DNA from: Rhodospirillaceae bacterium UBA4468
Lineage (GTDB): Bacteria; Pseudomonadota; Alphaproteobacteria; Rhodospirillales; Casp-alpha2
NCBI GenBank assembly: GCA_002389385.1
Contig: DGOK01000102.1
Location: 28,464 to 92,463 of the forward strand
Direction of reading: 5' to 3'
Length of the DNA: 64,000 nt
Shown: piece by piece, positions 25,525 to 35,372 of the stretch
Layout: every line of letters starts with the position of its first letter
Position numbering within the stretch: the stretch's first letter is position 1
The notes under the pieces: model-generated
Seen by the model: the letters and a program-made list of their open reading frames with translations, nothing else
What the model was told of the DNA's origin: nothing
Database searches by the model: none
Made by a program: the position numbers and the translations under genes

Positions 25525-28500
25525 ATGGTCTGATACGGCTTTCCATTGAGCGACCAATTGCCGTCCTGGCGGCCGTGCTTATGGTCGTCATGTTCGGTGT
25601 TGTGGCGCTTGCAAAAATCCCCATTCAGCTCACACCAGATGTGCGCAAACCCGTCATCAGCCTAGAGACAATCTGGCCTGGCGCAGCACCTGCTGAGATC
25701 GAGCGTGAGATCACCAACGAACAAGAAGAAGTTCTAAAGGGCCTCGAAGGTCTCGAAGAAATTTCATCTGAAAGTCAGGATGGTCGATCACGGATCACCC
25801 TCGAGTTCGCCATTGGTCAGGATATGAGTCGCGCCCTTTTGCTGACGGCCAACCGCTTGGACCGTGTCAGTGATTACCCTGATGAAGCTGATCAGCCATC
25901 AATCCGCACGGCGAGTTCAGAGGACAACCCGATTGCCTGGATTGTGCTGACGCACGCAGACGGCAATACCAAACCTATTCATACCTACGGTGATTTTGCT
26001 GAAGACGTGGTGCAAGACCGACTTGAGCGCGTTCAGGGCGTTGCCCGTGTAAACATGTTTGGCGCGTCGAACCGCGAGATGGTTGTTCGCGTCGATCCGG
26101 ATGCGATGGCACGCTTTCGCCTCACTGTGACCGACGTCGTCAACACAATGCGTGCTGCAAATTCATCTGTCTCTGCGGGTGACATCGATGAAGGTAAACG
26201 TCGTTACGTTGTGCGCACCGAAGGTGAGTTCAGATCTCCCCAAGATGTCTCAGACGTCGTCATTCGCTCGCAAGCTGATGAGGCAACCGGACGTGTCGCA
26301 CGTGTCACGATTGGTGATATTGGCACTGTCACCTATGACTATTCTGATCCGACCGCGCGTATTCGCGTCAATGGCCAGCCTGCCATCGCCATCAACACCG
26401 TGCGTGAAACCGGTGCCAATGTCATTGAGACAATGGATGGTATTCGCGCTGCAATCTCCGAACTCAATGAACAGCGATTACCACAACAAAGACTTCAGCT
26501 TGAGCAAGTCTATGACGAGACCGTTTATATCGACTCGTCTATTAATCTTGTTCAACAGAACATTCTCATCGGTGGCCTGTTAGCGGCATTCATTTTGTTG
26601 ATCTTCCTCCGCTCAGGCGGTGCCACACTTATTGTCTCTATGGCAATACCAGTGTCCGTGATTGGCGCGTTCGTTGCGATGGCATTCATGGGCCGATCAT
26701 TGAACGTGATTTCTATGGCAGGTATCGCCTTCGCCGTCGGCATGGTGGTCGACGCAGCGATCGTCGTGTTGGAAAACATTTTCCGCTTGCGTGAAAAAGG
26801 CTTGAGCCGAACCGAGGCTGCTTACCAAGGCGCCAAGCAAGTCTGGGTTGCCGTATTGGTTTCCGCATTGACCACCGTAATGGTCTTTATTCCCATATTG
26901 CTGATGGACCTTGAGGTCGGGCAGTTGTTCCGTGACATCGCCGTCGCATTATCCGTTTCTGTGATGCTGTCCCTTTTGGTCGCAATCACAGTGATCCCTG
27001 CCCTGTCGAAAAAGCTATTGGGCGGCAACGACGAAACCAGTGTCACGCGCATGCGCATCCCAGTGGTTGATAATCTCGCTGAGGGATTTCACGCGTTTGT
27101 CATGCACGTCACCCGCGTCGTTATCGATAACAGATTACTTTCGGTGATGTGTGTTGTGTTTCTTTGCGGCACTGCAGCCTTTGTCACTTGGAAGTTTCTA
27201 CCCAAGCTTGAGTACCTTCCAGACGGCAATCGAAATTTGATCTTTGGCGTCGTCTTGCCCCCACCCGGCTACAATCTCGACACCATGGAAGGCATCGCAA
27301 CCAAATTCGAAGAAGAGATGATCCCGCTGCTGCAAAAGAACAACACTGAAGAACCACGTGCTGACGGCAAGCCGCTAGTTGACCGCTTCTTCTTTGTTGC
27401 AACGCGCGGTATTACTTTCTTGGGCGCAGCCGCTGTCGATCCGAACCGAGTTAAAGAACTTATTCCGATCTTACAGAAAGCTGCGTTGAAAGAACCCGGC
27501 ACCTTTGGCCTCATCTCTCAGCGTTCATTATTTGGACGTGGCATCGGGGGATCTCGGTCCATTGAACTCAACGTCATGGGCGAAGATCTCGAACCGATTC
27601 TGGGCACGGCCTTGCAAGCGGTTGGGCTGATTGAACAAGCCATGCCTCGAAGCCAGGGCACACAACTTAGACCAAAGCCGGGTCTTGAACTTGGCGCACC
27701 CGAAGTTCGCGTCTATCCAAACCGGGTCAAATTGGCCGACAACAATGTCACCGCGCGGCAGCTTTCAGATACGCTGGATGCCTTTAATGATGGGCTACGC
27801 GTTGCTGAAATCACCGTTGGTAACAAACGCCTCAACCTGATGCTCAAGGGACCTGATTCCCAAGTTACTGAAACCCAAGGCATCAGTAACTTACCCGTCT
27901 CAACGCCTTCCGGGATAATTCTCCCTGCGAGCGAGTTGGCAGACATTGTCGTGACATCCGGACCCACACAGATCAATCATCTTGAACGCTTGCGCACAGT
28001 CACACTCGAAATCCGTCCGCCAGACGCGGTCCCGCTTGAGGTCGCTTTGGCAACGCTTCAGACAGAAGTCATTGATAAGCTCGAAGCTCAGGGTATGCCT
28101 GCTGGCGTGCAACTGCGCCTGACCGGTACGGCAGACAGCCTCAATCAAACTTGGGCGCATATGAAGTTCGATCTATTGATTGCGATCATCATTGTTTATC
28201 TGGTTATGGCCGTGCTGTTCGAAAGCCTCGTCTATCCGCTCGTCATTATGCTTTCAGTTCCATTAGCAACAGCGGGTGGCGTCCTTGGTTTAGCAGGCAT
28301 GAACCAATTCACATTCCAGCCATTGGATATGCTGACGTTGTTAGGGTTTGTGATCCTGATTGGTATTGTTGTGAACAATGCGATCTTGTTGGTGCATCAA
28401 ACGCTTTTCCATATACGAGAAGAAGCTATGGAAGTGACGGCTGCTATTTTGGAAGCAACGTCCAACCGCATACGGCCGATCTTCATGTCGACGACTACCA

Positions 28501-28817
28501 GTGTGTTCGGTATGCTCCCTCTCGTCATGTTCCCAGGTGCAGGTTCAGAATTATACCGGGGCTTGGGCTCAGTTGTGCTGGGAGGGCTATCGCTATCTGC
28601 TATTCTTACATTGGCGATCATTCCACCATTGATGGCACTTTTCTGCGCCGCTGTTGAACGTAATCGTGGTGAGCGATTGGAACGCAAAGCGGTAAAAGAT
28701 GCGGACGATAACAAAGACCGCACATCCACCGCTGTCGATCTAACAAATGATGCCAAGGCATCCAACACCGCCGGACCTAATGAATTGCTAAATGGCAAGA
28801 CCAGTCCCGCTGAATAA
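25521..28817 (+). CDS. RND-family efflux pump permease
   Basis: The 1098-residue protein is a full-length RND pump with twelve expected transmembrane helices and two large periplasmic loops. The N-terminus (IERPIAVLAAVLMVVMFGVVAL) and the motif GAAPAEIEREITNEQEE are typical. In TM4 the proton-relay pair appears as VVDAAIVVLEN, with only one of the two aspartates of AcrB. This single-Asp form occurs in a recognised alphaproteobacterial subgroup. TM10-11 contains GIVVNNAILLVHQT. The C-terminal 60 residues are hydrophilic and low in complexity. It probably exports hydrophobic toxicants; the substrate is unknown. The downstream FAD oxidoreductase starts eight bases after the stop. Confidence 0.93.
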   Translation: MNGLIRLSIERPIAVLAAVLMVVMFGVVALAKIPIQLTPDVRKPVISLETIWPGAAPAEIEREITNEQEEVLKGLEGLEEISSESQDGRSRITLEFAIGQDMSRALLLTANRLDRVSDYPDEADQPSIRTASSEDNPIAWIVLTHADGNTKPIHTYGDFAEDVVQDRLERVQGVARVNMFGASNREMVVRVDPDAMARFRLTVTDVVNTMRAANSSVSAGDIDEGKRRYVVRTEGEFRSPQDVSDVVIRSQADEATGRVARVTIGDIGTVTYDYSDPTARIRVNGQPAIAINTVRETGANVIETMDGIRAAISELNEQRLPQQRLQLEQVYDETVYIDSSINLVQQNILIGGLLAAFILLIFLRSGGATLIVSMAIPVSVIGAFVAMAFMGRSLNVISMAGIAFAVGMVVDAAIVVLENIFRLREKGLSRTEAAYQGAKQVWVAVLVSALTTVMVFIPILLMDLEVGQLFRDIAVALSVSVMLSLLVAITVIPALSKKLLGGNDETSVTRMRIPVVDNLAEGFHAFVMHVTRVVIDNRLLSVMCVVFLCGTAAFVTWKFLPKLEYLPDGNRNLIFGVVLPPPGYNLDTMEGIATKFEEEMIPLLQKNNTEEPRADGKPLVDRFFFVATRGITFLGAAAVDPNRVKELIPILQKAALKEPGTFGLISQRSLFGRGIGGSRSIELNVMGEDLEPILGTALQAVGLIEQAMPRSQGTQLRPKPGLELGAPEVRVYPNRVKLADNNVTARQLSDTLDAFNDGLRVAEITVGNKRLNLMLKGPDSQVTETQGISNLPVSTPSGIILPASELADIVVTSGPTQINHLERLRTVTLEIRPPDAVPLEVALATLQTEVIDKLEAQGMPAGVQLRLTGTADSLNQTWAHMKFDLLIAIIIVYLVMAVLFESLVYPLVIMLSVPLATAGGVLGLAGMNQFTFQPLDMLTLLGFVILIGIVVNNAILLVHQTLFHIREEAMEVTAAILEATSNRIRPIFMSTTTSVFGMLPLVMFPGAGSELYRGLGSVVLGGLSLSAILTLAIIPPLMALFCAAVERNRGERLERKAVKDADDNKDRTSTAVDLTNDAKASNTAGPNELLNGKTSPAE

Positions 28818-28825
28818 AGACACTT

Positions 28826-29962
28826 ATGACTGATGTTCGATTTGCCATCATTGGCGCAGGGATAGCAGGCACGTCCCTCGCCTATCGGCTTGCAGAGGCT
28901 CTTGGCAGTGCCGATGATATTGTGCTGCTCGAGCGAGAGGATCAGCCCGGCTATCATTCTACGGGTCGTTCAGCTGCTATTTATACCGAGACGTATGGCC
29001 CCCCTGTCATCCGTGCACTGACCGCGGGATCACGTGCGCTATTCGACAACCCACCCGACGGGTTTGCGACCCATCCTTTATTGCATCCCTTGGGTGTCTT
29101 GCTGATCGGGCGTGAAGAAGCTCAGGCACAGGCAGAAAAAATATATGAAGAGTGCCGGGTCTTAACGCCGAATGTTCAATTGTTCGAACCTGCAGAAATT
29201 TCCAAACTTGTGTCCGTCCTGCGGCCTGAATGGACAACAATTGGTGTCTACGAACCCGATGCCATGTCGATGGACGTCGCCGCCATTCATCAGGGATATC
29301 TGCGCGGGTTTCGCGCGATGGGCGGCAACATTATCACTGACGCCGATGTTTTTGAGATCGTTCAGGCCAATGGGCGTTGGGCACTTACAACTCGTGCTGG
29401 TGTTGTTCAATGTGATGTAGTCATTAATGCATCGGGTGCCTGGGCAGACGAGATCGCGATAAAGTCGGGTCTCGCAGCACTTGGCCTCACACCAAAACGC
29501 CGAACGGCCCTCGTGTTCCAAGGCCCAGATAATGTCGATACATCGGGATGGCCTTTGGTCAACGACGTCGAAGAAACATTCTATTTCAAGCCCGATGCTG
29601 GGCGTATCCTTGCGTCCCCCGAAGAAGCGACGCCCATGCCGCCCTGCGACGTACAGCCGGACGAATACGATATCGCCGTAACTGTCGATCGTATTCAGCA
29701 AGCGACGACCATGCAGATCACTCAGATCGAAAACAAATGGGCCGGGCTTCGGAGTTTTTTTGATGATGGCGTCCCGACACTCGGATTTGATGAGCGAACT
29801 GATGGATTCTTTTGGCTCGCTGGGCAAGGTGGTTATGGCATCACGACGTCAGACGCGATGGCCCGACTTGCCACGAGCCAACTCCTTGGCCGTGACATGC
29901 CCACAGATTTGATCGACCTTGGCGTCGATCCATTAGACCTAATGCCGTCTCGATTGACTTGA
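28826..29962 (+). CDS. FAD-dependent oxidoreductase, DAO/DadA superfamily
   Basis: The 378-residue protein has the N-terminal dinucleotide-binding motif IIGAGIAGTSLAYRLAE with an acidic LLERE strand end. A GYHSTGRSAAIYTE segment follows, typical of the D-amino-acid oxidase/glycine oxidase superfamily. The INASGAWADEIA motif and the late FFWLAGQGGYGITTSDAMA flavin-contact segment are present. It oxidises an amine, amino acid or hydroxyacid; which one cannot be read. It has no signal peptide. It is eight bases downstream of the RND gene, so it may be co-transcribed with the efflux operon. Confidence 0.9.
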   Translation: MTDVRFAIIGAGIAGTSLAYRLAEALGSADDIVLLEREDQPGYHSTGRSAAIYTETYGPPVIRALTAGSRALFDNPPDGFATHPLLHPLGVLLIGREEAQAQAEKIYEECRVLTPNVQLFEPAEISKLVSVLRPEWTTIGVYEPDAMSMDVAAIHQGYLRGFRAMGGNIITDADVFEIVQANGRWALTTRAGVVQCDVVINASGAWADEIAIKSGLAALGLTPKRRTALVFQGPDNVDTSGWPLVNDVEETFYFKPDAGRILASPEEATPMPPCDVQPDEYDIAVTVDRIQQATTMQITQIENKWAGLRSFFDDGVPTLGFDERTDGFFWLAGQGGYGITTSDAMARLATSQLLGRDMPTDLIDLGVDPLDLMPSRLT

Positions 29963-30021
29963 CCGTCATGAACTTATTTTTGTTTATCCGTTAGCTGTTC
30001 AGCAGCGTAGGAGTATAAATT

Positions 30022-31155
30022 ATGCCCGTTACTTTCCAGAGTGTTTGTTTGCGCTATTTAGCATTTGCCATTGTGGTCACAGCCTTGCCGATCACCAGCG
30101 TCACAGCACAAGACACGTAAAACCTGCCCAGCGTCATTGTCATTGAAGTGTCCGAGCAAGAAGTGACACCCGTTGTTAAGTATCCTGGACGCGCCGAAGC
30201 CGTTGAGACTGTTGAGCTTCGCGCCCGCGTAGAAGGCTTCCTTGAACAGAGAAACTTTTGTGAAGGCGCAGACGTCGCCAAGGGTGACGTTCTGTTTGTG
30301 ATTGAACAGGAGCCTTACAAAATCGTTGTCGAGCAGCGCCGCCCTGAACTTGCCGCTGCAGAGGCCAAAGAAAAGAATGCACAGGCCGACTTCAAACGTA
30401 AAAAGGCGCTGGTCAAACGCAACGACGTGTCACAGGTATCGCTTGATGTGTCCGAAGCCGAATTGGCAACGGCAAAGGCGGACGTCCCTCATGCGCAAGC
30501 GGCGCTCCGTTCCGCGAACCTTGATCTAAATTACACCGAAATTCGCAACCCAATTAATGGCCGCATCAGTCTTGCCACTTATAGCGTCGGCAACCTGGTC
30601 AATACTTCAAGCGAGCCCCTTGCCACCATTTCACGGTTCGATCCAATCTACGTCACGATCAAGGTGAGTGAAGAGCAGCTGATTGAAGCCCGCAAAAATG
30701 GCATCGACCTAGATAACCCGCCCGTCGCCCCGTCGCTTCTACTTTCAGACGGGACGAGCTATCGGTTTGAAGGTCGATTTGAATATCTTGCCGCACGGGT
30801 TGATCAGGGCACGGATACCATTACAGCCCGCGCCAAGTTTCCCAACCCCAATAAAATTTTACTGCCCGGGCAATTCCTAAGCGTTCTGGTGCGCCGGAAA
30901 GTTCCTGAATTTTCGATCACTATACCGCAGACTGCTGTCCAGCAAGACGCCAACAGGTATTTCGTGCTGGCCTTGGACCGGGAAAATACAGTTGAAATGC
31001 GCCGCATCTCTGTTGGTCGCCAAACAAATAATAACTGGCTTGTAAGTGACGGATTAGCGACCGGTAAGCGGGTCATCGTTCAAGGCATCCAGAAAGCGGG
31101 TACCGGCAAGAAGGTCAATCCGACACTCCGTGACAAACCTGAGCAAGGATCATAA
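30022..31155 (+). pseudogene. Second RND adaptor (AcrA-like) gene with an in-frame TAA
   Basis: An ATG at 30022 with GGAG upstream encodes a clear signal peptide ending in SVTAQDT. A TAA at 30118-30120 then interrupts the frame directly after the predicted cleavage site. The frame resumes at once with NLPSVIVIEVSEQEVTPVVK and runs uninterrupted to 31155. The body is a complete AcrA/MexA-type adaptor with lipoyl half-motifs (ARVEGFLEQRNF and TEIRNPINGRI), a coiled-coil hairpin and a barrel domain. A CAA-to-TAA transition would explain the stop. A GTG at 30148 could start a product, but one without a signal peptide. The RND gene follows at 31159. Confidence 0.88.
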
Positions 31156-31158
31156 TCA

Positions 31159-34065
31159 GTGTTCTCAGATTTTTTCATATTCCGCCCGCAGTTTGCTTTT
31201 GTAATATCCATCGTCATTACGTTGGCGGGTGCGATTGCACTTAACATTTTGCCCGTTGCGGAATACCCCAACATCACGCCGCCGCAGGTAAAAGTGACTG
31301 CCAGCTATTCAGGCGCCAATGCTGACGTCGTCAAACAAAGCATCGCTATTCCTATTGAAGAGCAGGTTAATGGCGTCGATGACATGTTGTATATGTCGTC
31401 GTCGAGTGGCAATGATGGCAGCTATGAGCTGACCGTTACGTTTGCTGTGGGAACCAATCCAGATACGGCCGCGGTCAACGTGCGAAACCATGTCACAATT
31501 GCGACGCCCAGATTACCCGCAGATGTAACGCGCACCGGTGTTGTCACAAAGAAGCAATCCTCAAACATGTTGCTGGTGGTCAATGTCGTATCGCCTGACG
31601 AAAGTCGGGATGCGATTTTCATCAGTAACTATGCCTCGATCAATATCGAAGGCTCATTATCGCGCCTCAAGGGTGTCAGCAATGTCTCGCAGTTTGGTCC
31701 CCTCGACTATGGGATGCGGGTCTGGATGGACCCAGATCGGATGACAGCGCTCAACATTACGACGACGGATGTCTCGAATGCTATCGGCGGGCAGAACCTT
31801 CTCGCCACTGCAGGTTCGATAGGCGCGCCACCGTTCACCAACGACGCACAATTCCAACTTTCAATCCAAGCCAAAGGTCGGCTCTCAATTGTCGAAGAAT
31901 TTGGTAATATCATTATTCGCGCGAACACTGACGGGTCGTTCATCCGCTTGCGTGACATCGCACGCATCGAACTTGGTGCGCAAAGCTATGCCTCGACAGC
32001 CAATCTGAACAACAAGCCATCAACAGCAATTGCGGTTTATCTTTCACCGGGTACAAACGCATTAGATGTTGCTGATTCCGTTTATGCAGAACTAGACGTT
32101 TTGTCCAAGCGCTACCCACCAGGCGTAGAAAGCAAAATCATTTATGATACGACGCGTGCAGTTCGCGCATCTATCGAAGAAGTCGTCACGACGATGCTTA
32201 TCACCTTTGCGTTGGTCATTATCGTTACGTACATGTTCCTCGCTGATTGGCGCGCGATTCTTGTGCCAACTCTGGCCATCCCCGTCTCGCTGATTGGTAC
32301 CCTTGCGATCTTATTGATCGCTGGCTTCTCAATCAACATGATCACCTTGTTTGCATTCATTCTGGCCATTTGTGTCGCGGTATCTTTTTCATCACTGAAC
32401 GCGCTGACACTTGCCCCTGCTGTTTTTGCAATCCTATTCAAAAAAGGTGATGGTAAGCCAAAGGGACCGTTGAAGTGGTTCGCGTCCCTGGTCGATTCGG
32501 GACGCAACGGATATGTCCGCGTTGTCGGTGTCATAGCGAGACGTATTGTACTTTCGCTTGCCGTCTTCGCGATCTTTGGCGGCGCAACGTTCATGATGTT
32601 CAAGAGCGCCCCGACAGGCTTTTTACCGACGGAAGACAAAGGCGTCTTGTTCAGCAATGTGCAGCTTCCTGATGGTGCATCATTAAGCAGAACCAATGAA
32701 GTTGTCGCAGGTATTGTCGATATGATGCGCAGCACCGAAGGTGTGCTGGACGTTATTTCCGTCACCGGATTAAGCATTATTTCTGGTGCCGCCTCAAACT
32801 CAGCATTGGTCATTCCGATCCTGACGCCCTGGAGCGAACGCACCGGCCCCGGGCTCAAGTGGTATGAGATTCTAGTAACACTCAACGCCAAGCTTGCCAG
32901 CATCTCCAGCGCCAATGCATTCGCCTTTCCATTGCCGCCGATCATGGGACTGGGAACATCAGGCGGCATTGAGGCGGAATTACAAGATTTACAGGACCGT
33001 TCGCCTCAAGAAATGGCAGCGGCTGTCCGAAGCCTCATCGTGCACGTCAATCAAAGCGGCGAATTTGCGCGTACGTTCTCGACCTTCTCGGCAAACGTGC
33101 CTCAGTTGTTCCTTGATGTTAACCGGGACAAGGCAAAGGTTCTTGGCGTGCCGCTGGATCACATATTCTCGACCCTGCAAGCGAACTTTGGATCCCGCTA
33201 TATCAACGACTTCAATCTATACGGAAAGACCTATCAGGTCCGTACTCAGGCGGAAACACGTTTTCGCTCAACGATAGAAGACATCAATAGAGTGTATGTC
33301 CGAAACAGTTCTGATGAGATGGTGCCGTTACGTTCATTGGTCAGTGTTAAGCCAATACTGGGCCCGCTCAACATCAAAAGATATAATCAGTTCCAAAGCG
33401 CGAATATCAATGCGACACCCGCAGCAGGTATTTCGATAGGTGAAGCCATTCCTGCCATGGAAAGGTTAGCTGCCGAAGCATTGCCAGAAGGATATGCCCT
33501 CAGCTGGACCGGGACCGCGTTGCAGGAACAAGAAGCCGGCGCACTTATATTGGCTATTTTTAGCCTGGCGCTCATCTTTGCCTATCTGTTCCTCGTTGCA
33601 CAGTACGAGAGCTGGACCGTCCCAATGTCGGTGATTTTATCCGTGAGCATTGCTGCATTTGGCGCGCTCATTCCGATCACACTCCTGCCGTTTTTGAACT
33701 TTAACCTTTATGCGCAAATTGGCATGGTCATGTTGATTGGACTCTCTGCGAAAAGTGCGATTTTGATCGTCGAGTTTGCCAAGGTCTGGCGTGAAGAAGG
33801 GTTGAGCATTTACGATGCAGCGATGGAAGCGGCGCGACTTCGGTTCTGAGCTGTGATGATGACTGCCCTATCGTTTATCTTGGGTGTTTCACCTTTGATC
33901 ATTGCATCTGGTGCCAGGGCGGCTAGTCGGGTTTCCGTTGGATTTGTAGTTTTCGGCGGGATGGTCGCCGCAACGTTCATCGGAATTTTCTTCATCCCAC
34001 CGCTTTATGTAGCTATCCAGACGTTACGTGAAAAAGTGCGTCCGCCAAAGACTAAAGAAGCTTAA
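31159..34065 (+). pseudogene. Second RND permease (AcrB/HAE1-like): internal deletion and an in-frame TGA
   Basis: Starting at GTG 31159 (AGGA nine bases upstream), the frame reads as an AcrB-type pump with FIFRPQFAFVISIVI at the N-terminus. It has two lesions. First, at about 32370 the end of TM3/start of TM4 (ITLFAFILAI) runs directly into CVAVSFSSLNALTLAPA, which belongs at the end of TM6. About 70 residues are missing, including the proton-relay Asp-Asp. Second, a TGA at 33847-33849 replaces what should be Arg in RLRF-R-P, after which the same frame continues with VMMTALSFILGVSPL to 34065. The TM10 lysine segment GLSAKSAILIVEFAK is intact. Total frame is 968 codons against about 1040 for the family. 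It should not pump. Confidence 0.88.
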
Positions 34066-34223
34066 TCAAGCATAGGTTTCCTTGGGTACCGTTGTATTTG
34101 ATGCGGTATCCAACAGCCAACCCTGTGTAACATTTGATTACTATTATACGACGGCGCATCCACCATTTGGCGGCTATGTTAGCTGATCATAATATTTAAT
34201 AGATTTTAGTTTGGATTACATTC

Positions 34224-34385
34224 ATGAACATTATTCACATCATTATTGCAATTTTCCTTCCGCCCGTTGCAGAATTCTTGACCGTCGGCGTTGGATTACA
34301 CTTTTGGATTAACATCGCGCTCACAATCCTTGGATTCTTCCCAGGTATGATTCACGCGCTATGGCTCGTTGTTAAAAAAGGCTGA
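34224..34385 (+). CDS. Pmp3/YqaE-family small membrane protein
   Basis: A 53-residue frame from ATG 34224 reads MNIIHIIIAIFLPPVAEFLT, then a second hydrophobic segment, and ends LWLVVKKG. The ILPP-like turn (IFLPPVAEFL) between two helices, and the GFFPGMIHALWL ending, are the signature of the Pmp3/YqaE/UPF0057 family of two-helix proteins. Family members affect membrane potential and salt tolerance in yeast and plants; the bacterial role is unclear. It is 16 bases upstream of the pagL-like gene and may share its transcript. The gene is shorter than most gene callers' cut-offs. Confidence 0.88.
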   Translation: MNIIHIIIAIFLPPVAEFLTVGVGLHFWINIALTILGFFPGMIHALWLVVKKG

Positions 34386-34400
34386 TTTGTGGTCATTGAT

Positions 34401-34949
34401 ATGAGCGCATTAAAGCAATGCCTCCCCCTCACAGCTCTATACGTGATGATCTCCTTTTCATCAGCCGTAATTGCTGACGATCTTTAGGATACATTGCATG
34501 AGGTCAGCTTTGGCGTACTCGACCACGACACAGATAATCTTTGGATTGGCTTTAGCCGTGAAAGCAGCGTTGATATCAATGCCGAAGTATTATTCAATTC
34601 TGTCTACGATGTCTTGGGTGGGTATATCCATCCAGCAGTTGGCGCATCGATCAATACGGGCGGAGATACGTCAAAGGTATATGCCGGCCTTCGCTACAGG
34701 TACGAACTCGATAACGGTCCGTTTTTTGGACTTGGTGTGGCTGCACATGATGGCGAAACCAAACTCGTCCAAGCTGACAAAAAAGCCTTAGGCTCAACGC
34801 TGCTGTTTCATATTCCAGCAGAAGTTGGGTATCGATTCTCGGAACACTATTCAGCATCCATCTATTTTGATCATATCTCGAACGGCTATACGCAAGACGA
34901 GAACGAAGGGCTTGGTACCCTTGGTATGCGCATTGGCTATCGGATCTAA
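34401..34949 (+). pseudogene. Lipid A 3-O-deacylase (PagL-like) gene with an in-frame TAG
   Basis: From ATG 34401 the frame encodes a signal peptide ending VIADDL. A TAG at 34485-34487 interrupts, and the frame continues with DTLHEVSFGVLDHDTDNLWI to 34949. The mature part has the alternating beta-strand pattern of an outer-membrane barrel. It ends with YFDHISNGYTQDENEGLGT, the His-x-Ser-Asn motif of PagL/acyloxyacyl hydrolases, and a terminal aromatic-hydrophobic strand. PagL removes the 3-O acyl chain of lipid A at the outer membrane. A single transition (CAG or TGG to TAG) explains the stop, which falls just after the export signal as in the adaptor gene upstream. Confidence 0.82.
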
Positions 34950-34965
34950 GATTTAAGCGCGGCGT

Positions 34966-35193
34966 TTATCCTGCTTTTTTAAGCGCCAAAGTGAACATAT
35001 CTTCCCCAGCCTCATTCTTGACCAGCTCGTGCCCTGTCGTTTCGCTATAGGTCTCAAAATCCTTAGGCGCTGCGGGGTCTGTGACCTCAACCTCAAGAAT
35101 ATCACCAGCCATAAGCTCTTTCATTTTTTTATTTGCGCGAAGCACCGGCAAAGGGCAGTTCAGGCCCTTAAGGTCTAATTTCACCGTGGTCAT
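34966..35193 (-). CDS. TusA-family sulfur carrier protein
   Basis: The 75-residue protein has the TusA/SirA fold signature LDLKGLNCPLPVLRANKKM, with the persulfide-forming Cys13 in a CPLP motif. TusA-family proteins carry sulfane sulfur for tRNA thiolation, molybdenum cofactor synthesis or sulfur oxidation. It is transcribed alone. The broken SqrR/BigR-like regulator is divergent from it about 180 bases away, and a metallo-beta-lactamase gene lies beyond. That neighbourhood suggests sulfide/persulfide handling rather than tRNA thiolation, though this is inference. Confidence 0.92.
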   Translation of the reverse strand: MTTVKLDLKGLNCPLPVLRANKKMKELMAGDILEVEVTDPAAPKDFETYSETTGHELVKNEAGEDMFTLALKKAG

Positions 35194-35372
35194 ACAAGCT
35201 ACCTAAAAGTTATTCGAATGATGTGTAAGGTCCGATGATTTTACAGACATTGCAACAATTTCGATAACAAAAATCGATTGTTAAATCACGTAACTGTGTG
35301 TGGTTCGTGAGGTCCTAGAAGCGTACCTTGGCTTATTCGCTCAAGCAGATCATTCGCAGAAATTAAGAGGCC

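Noticed and set aside
29162..29827. A 221-residue minus-strand frame opposite the FAD oxidoreductase
   Set aside because: The sense strand encodes a complete flavoprotein. The antisense frame has no motif and no start context.
32142..32969. A 275-residue minus-strand frame inside the second RND gene
   Set aside because: It is antisense to a well-conserved pump and has no recognisable motif. The sense strand keeps all RND segments.
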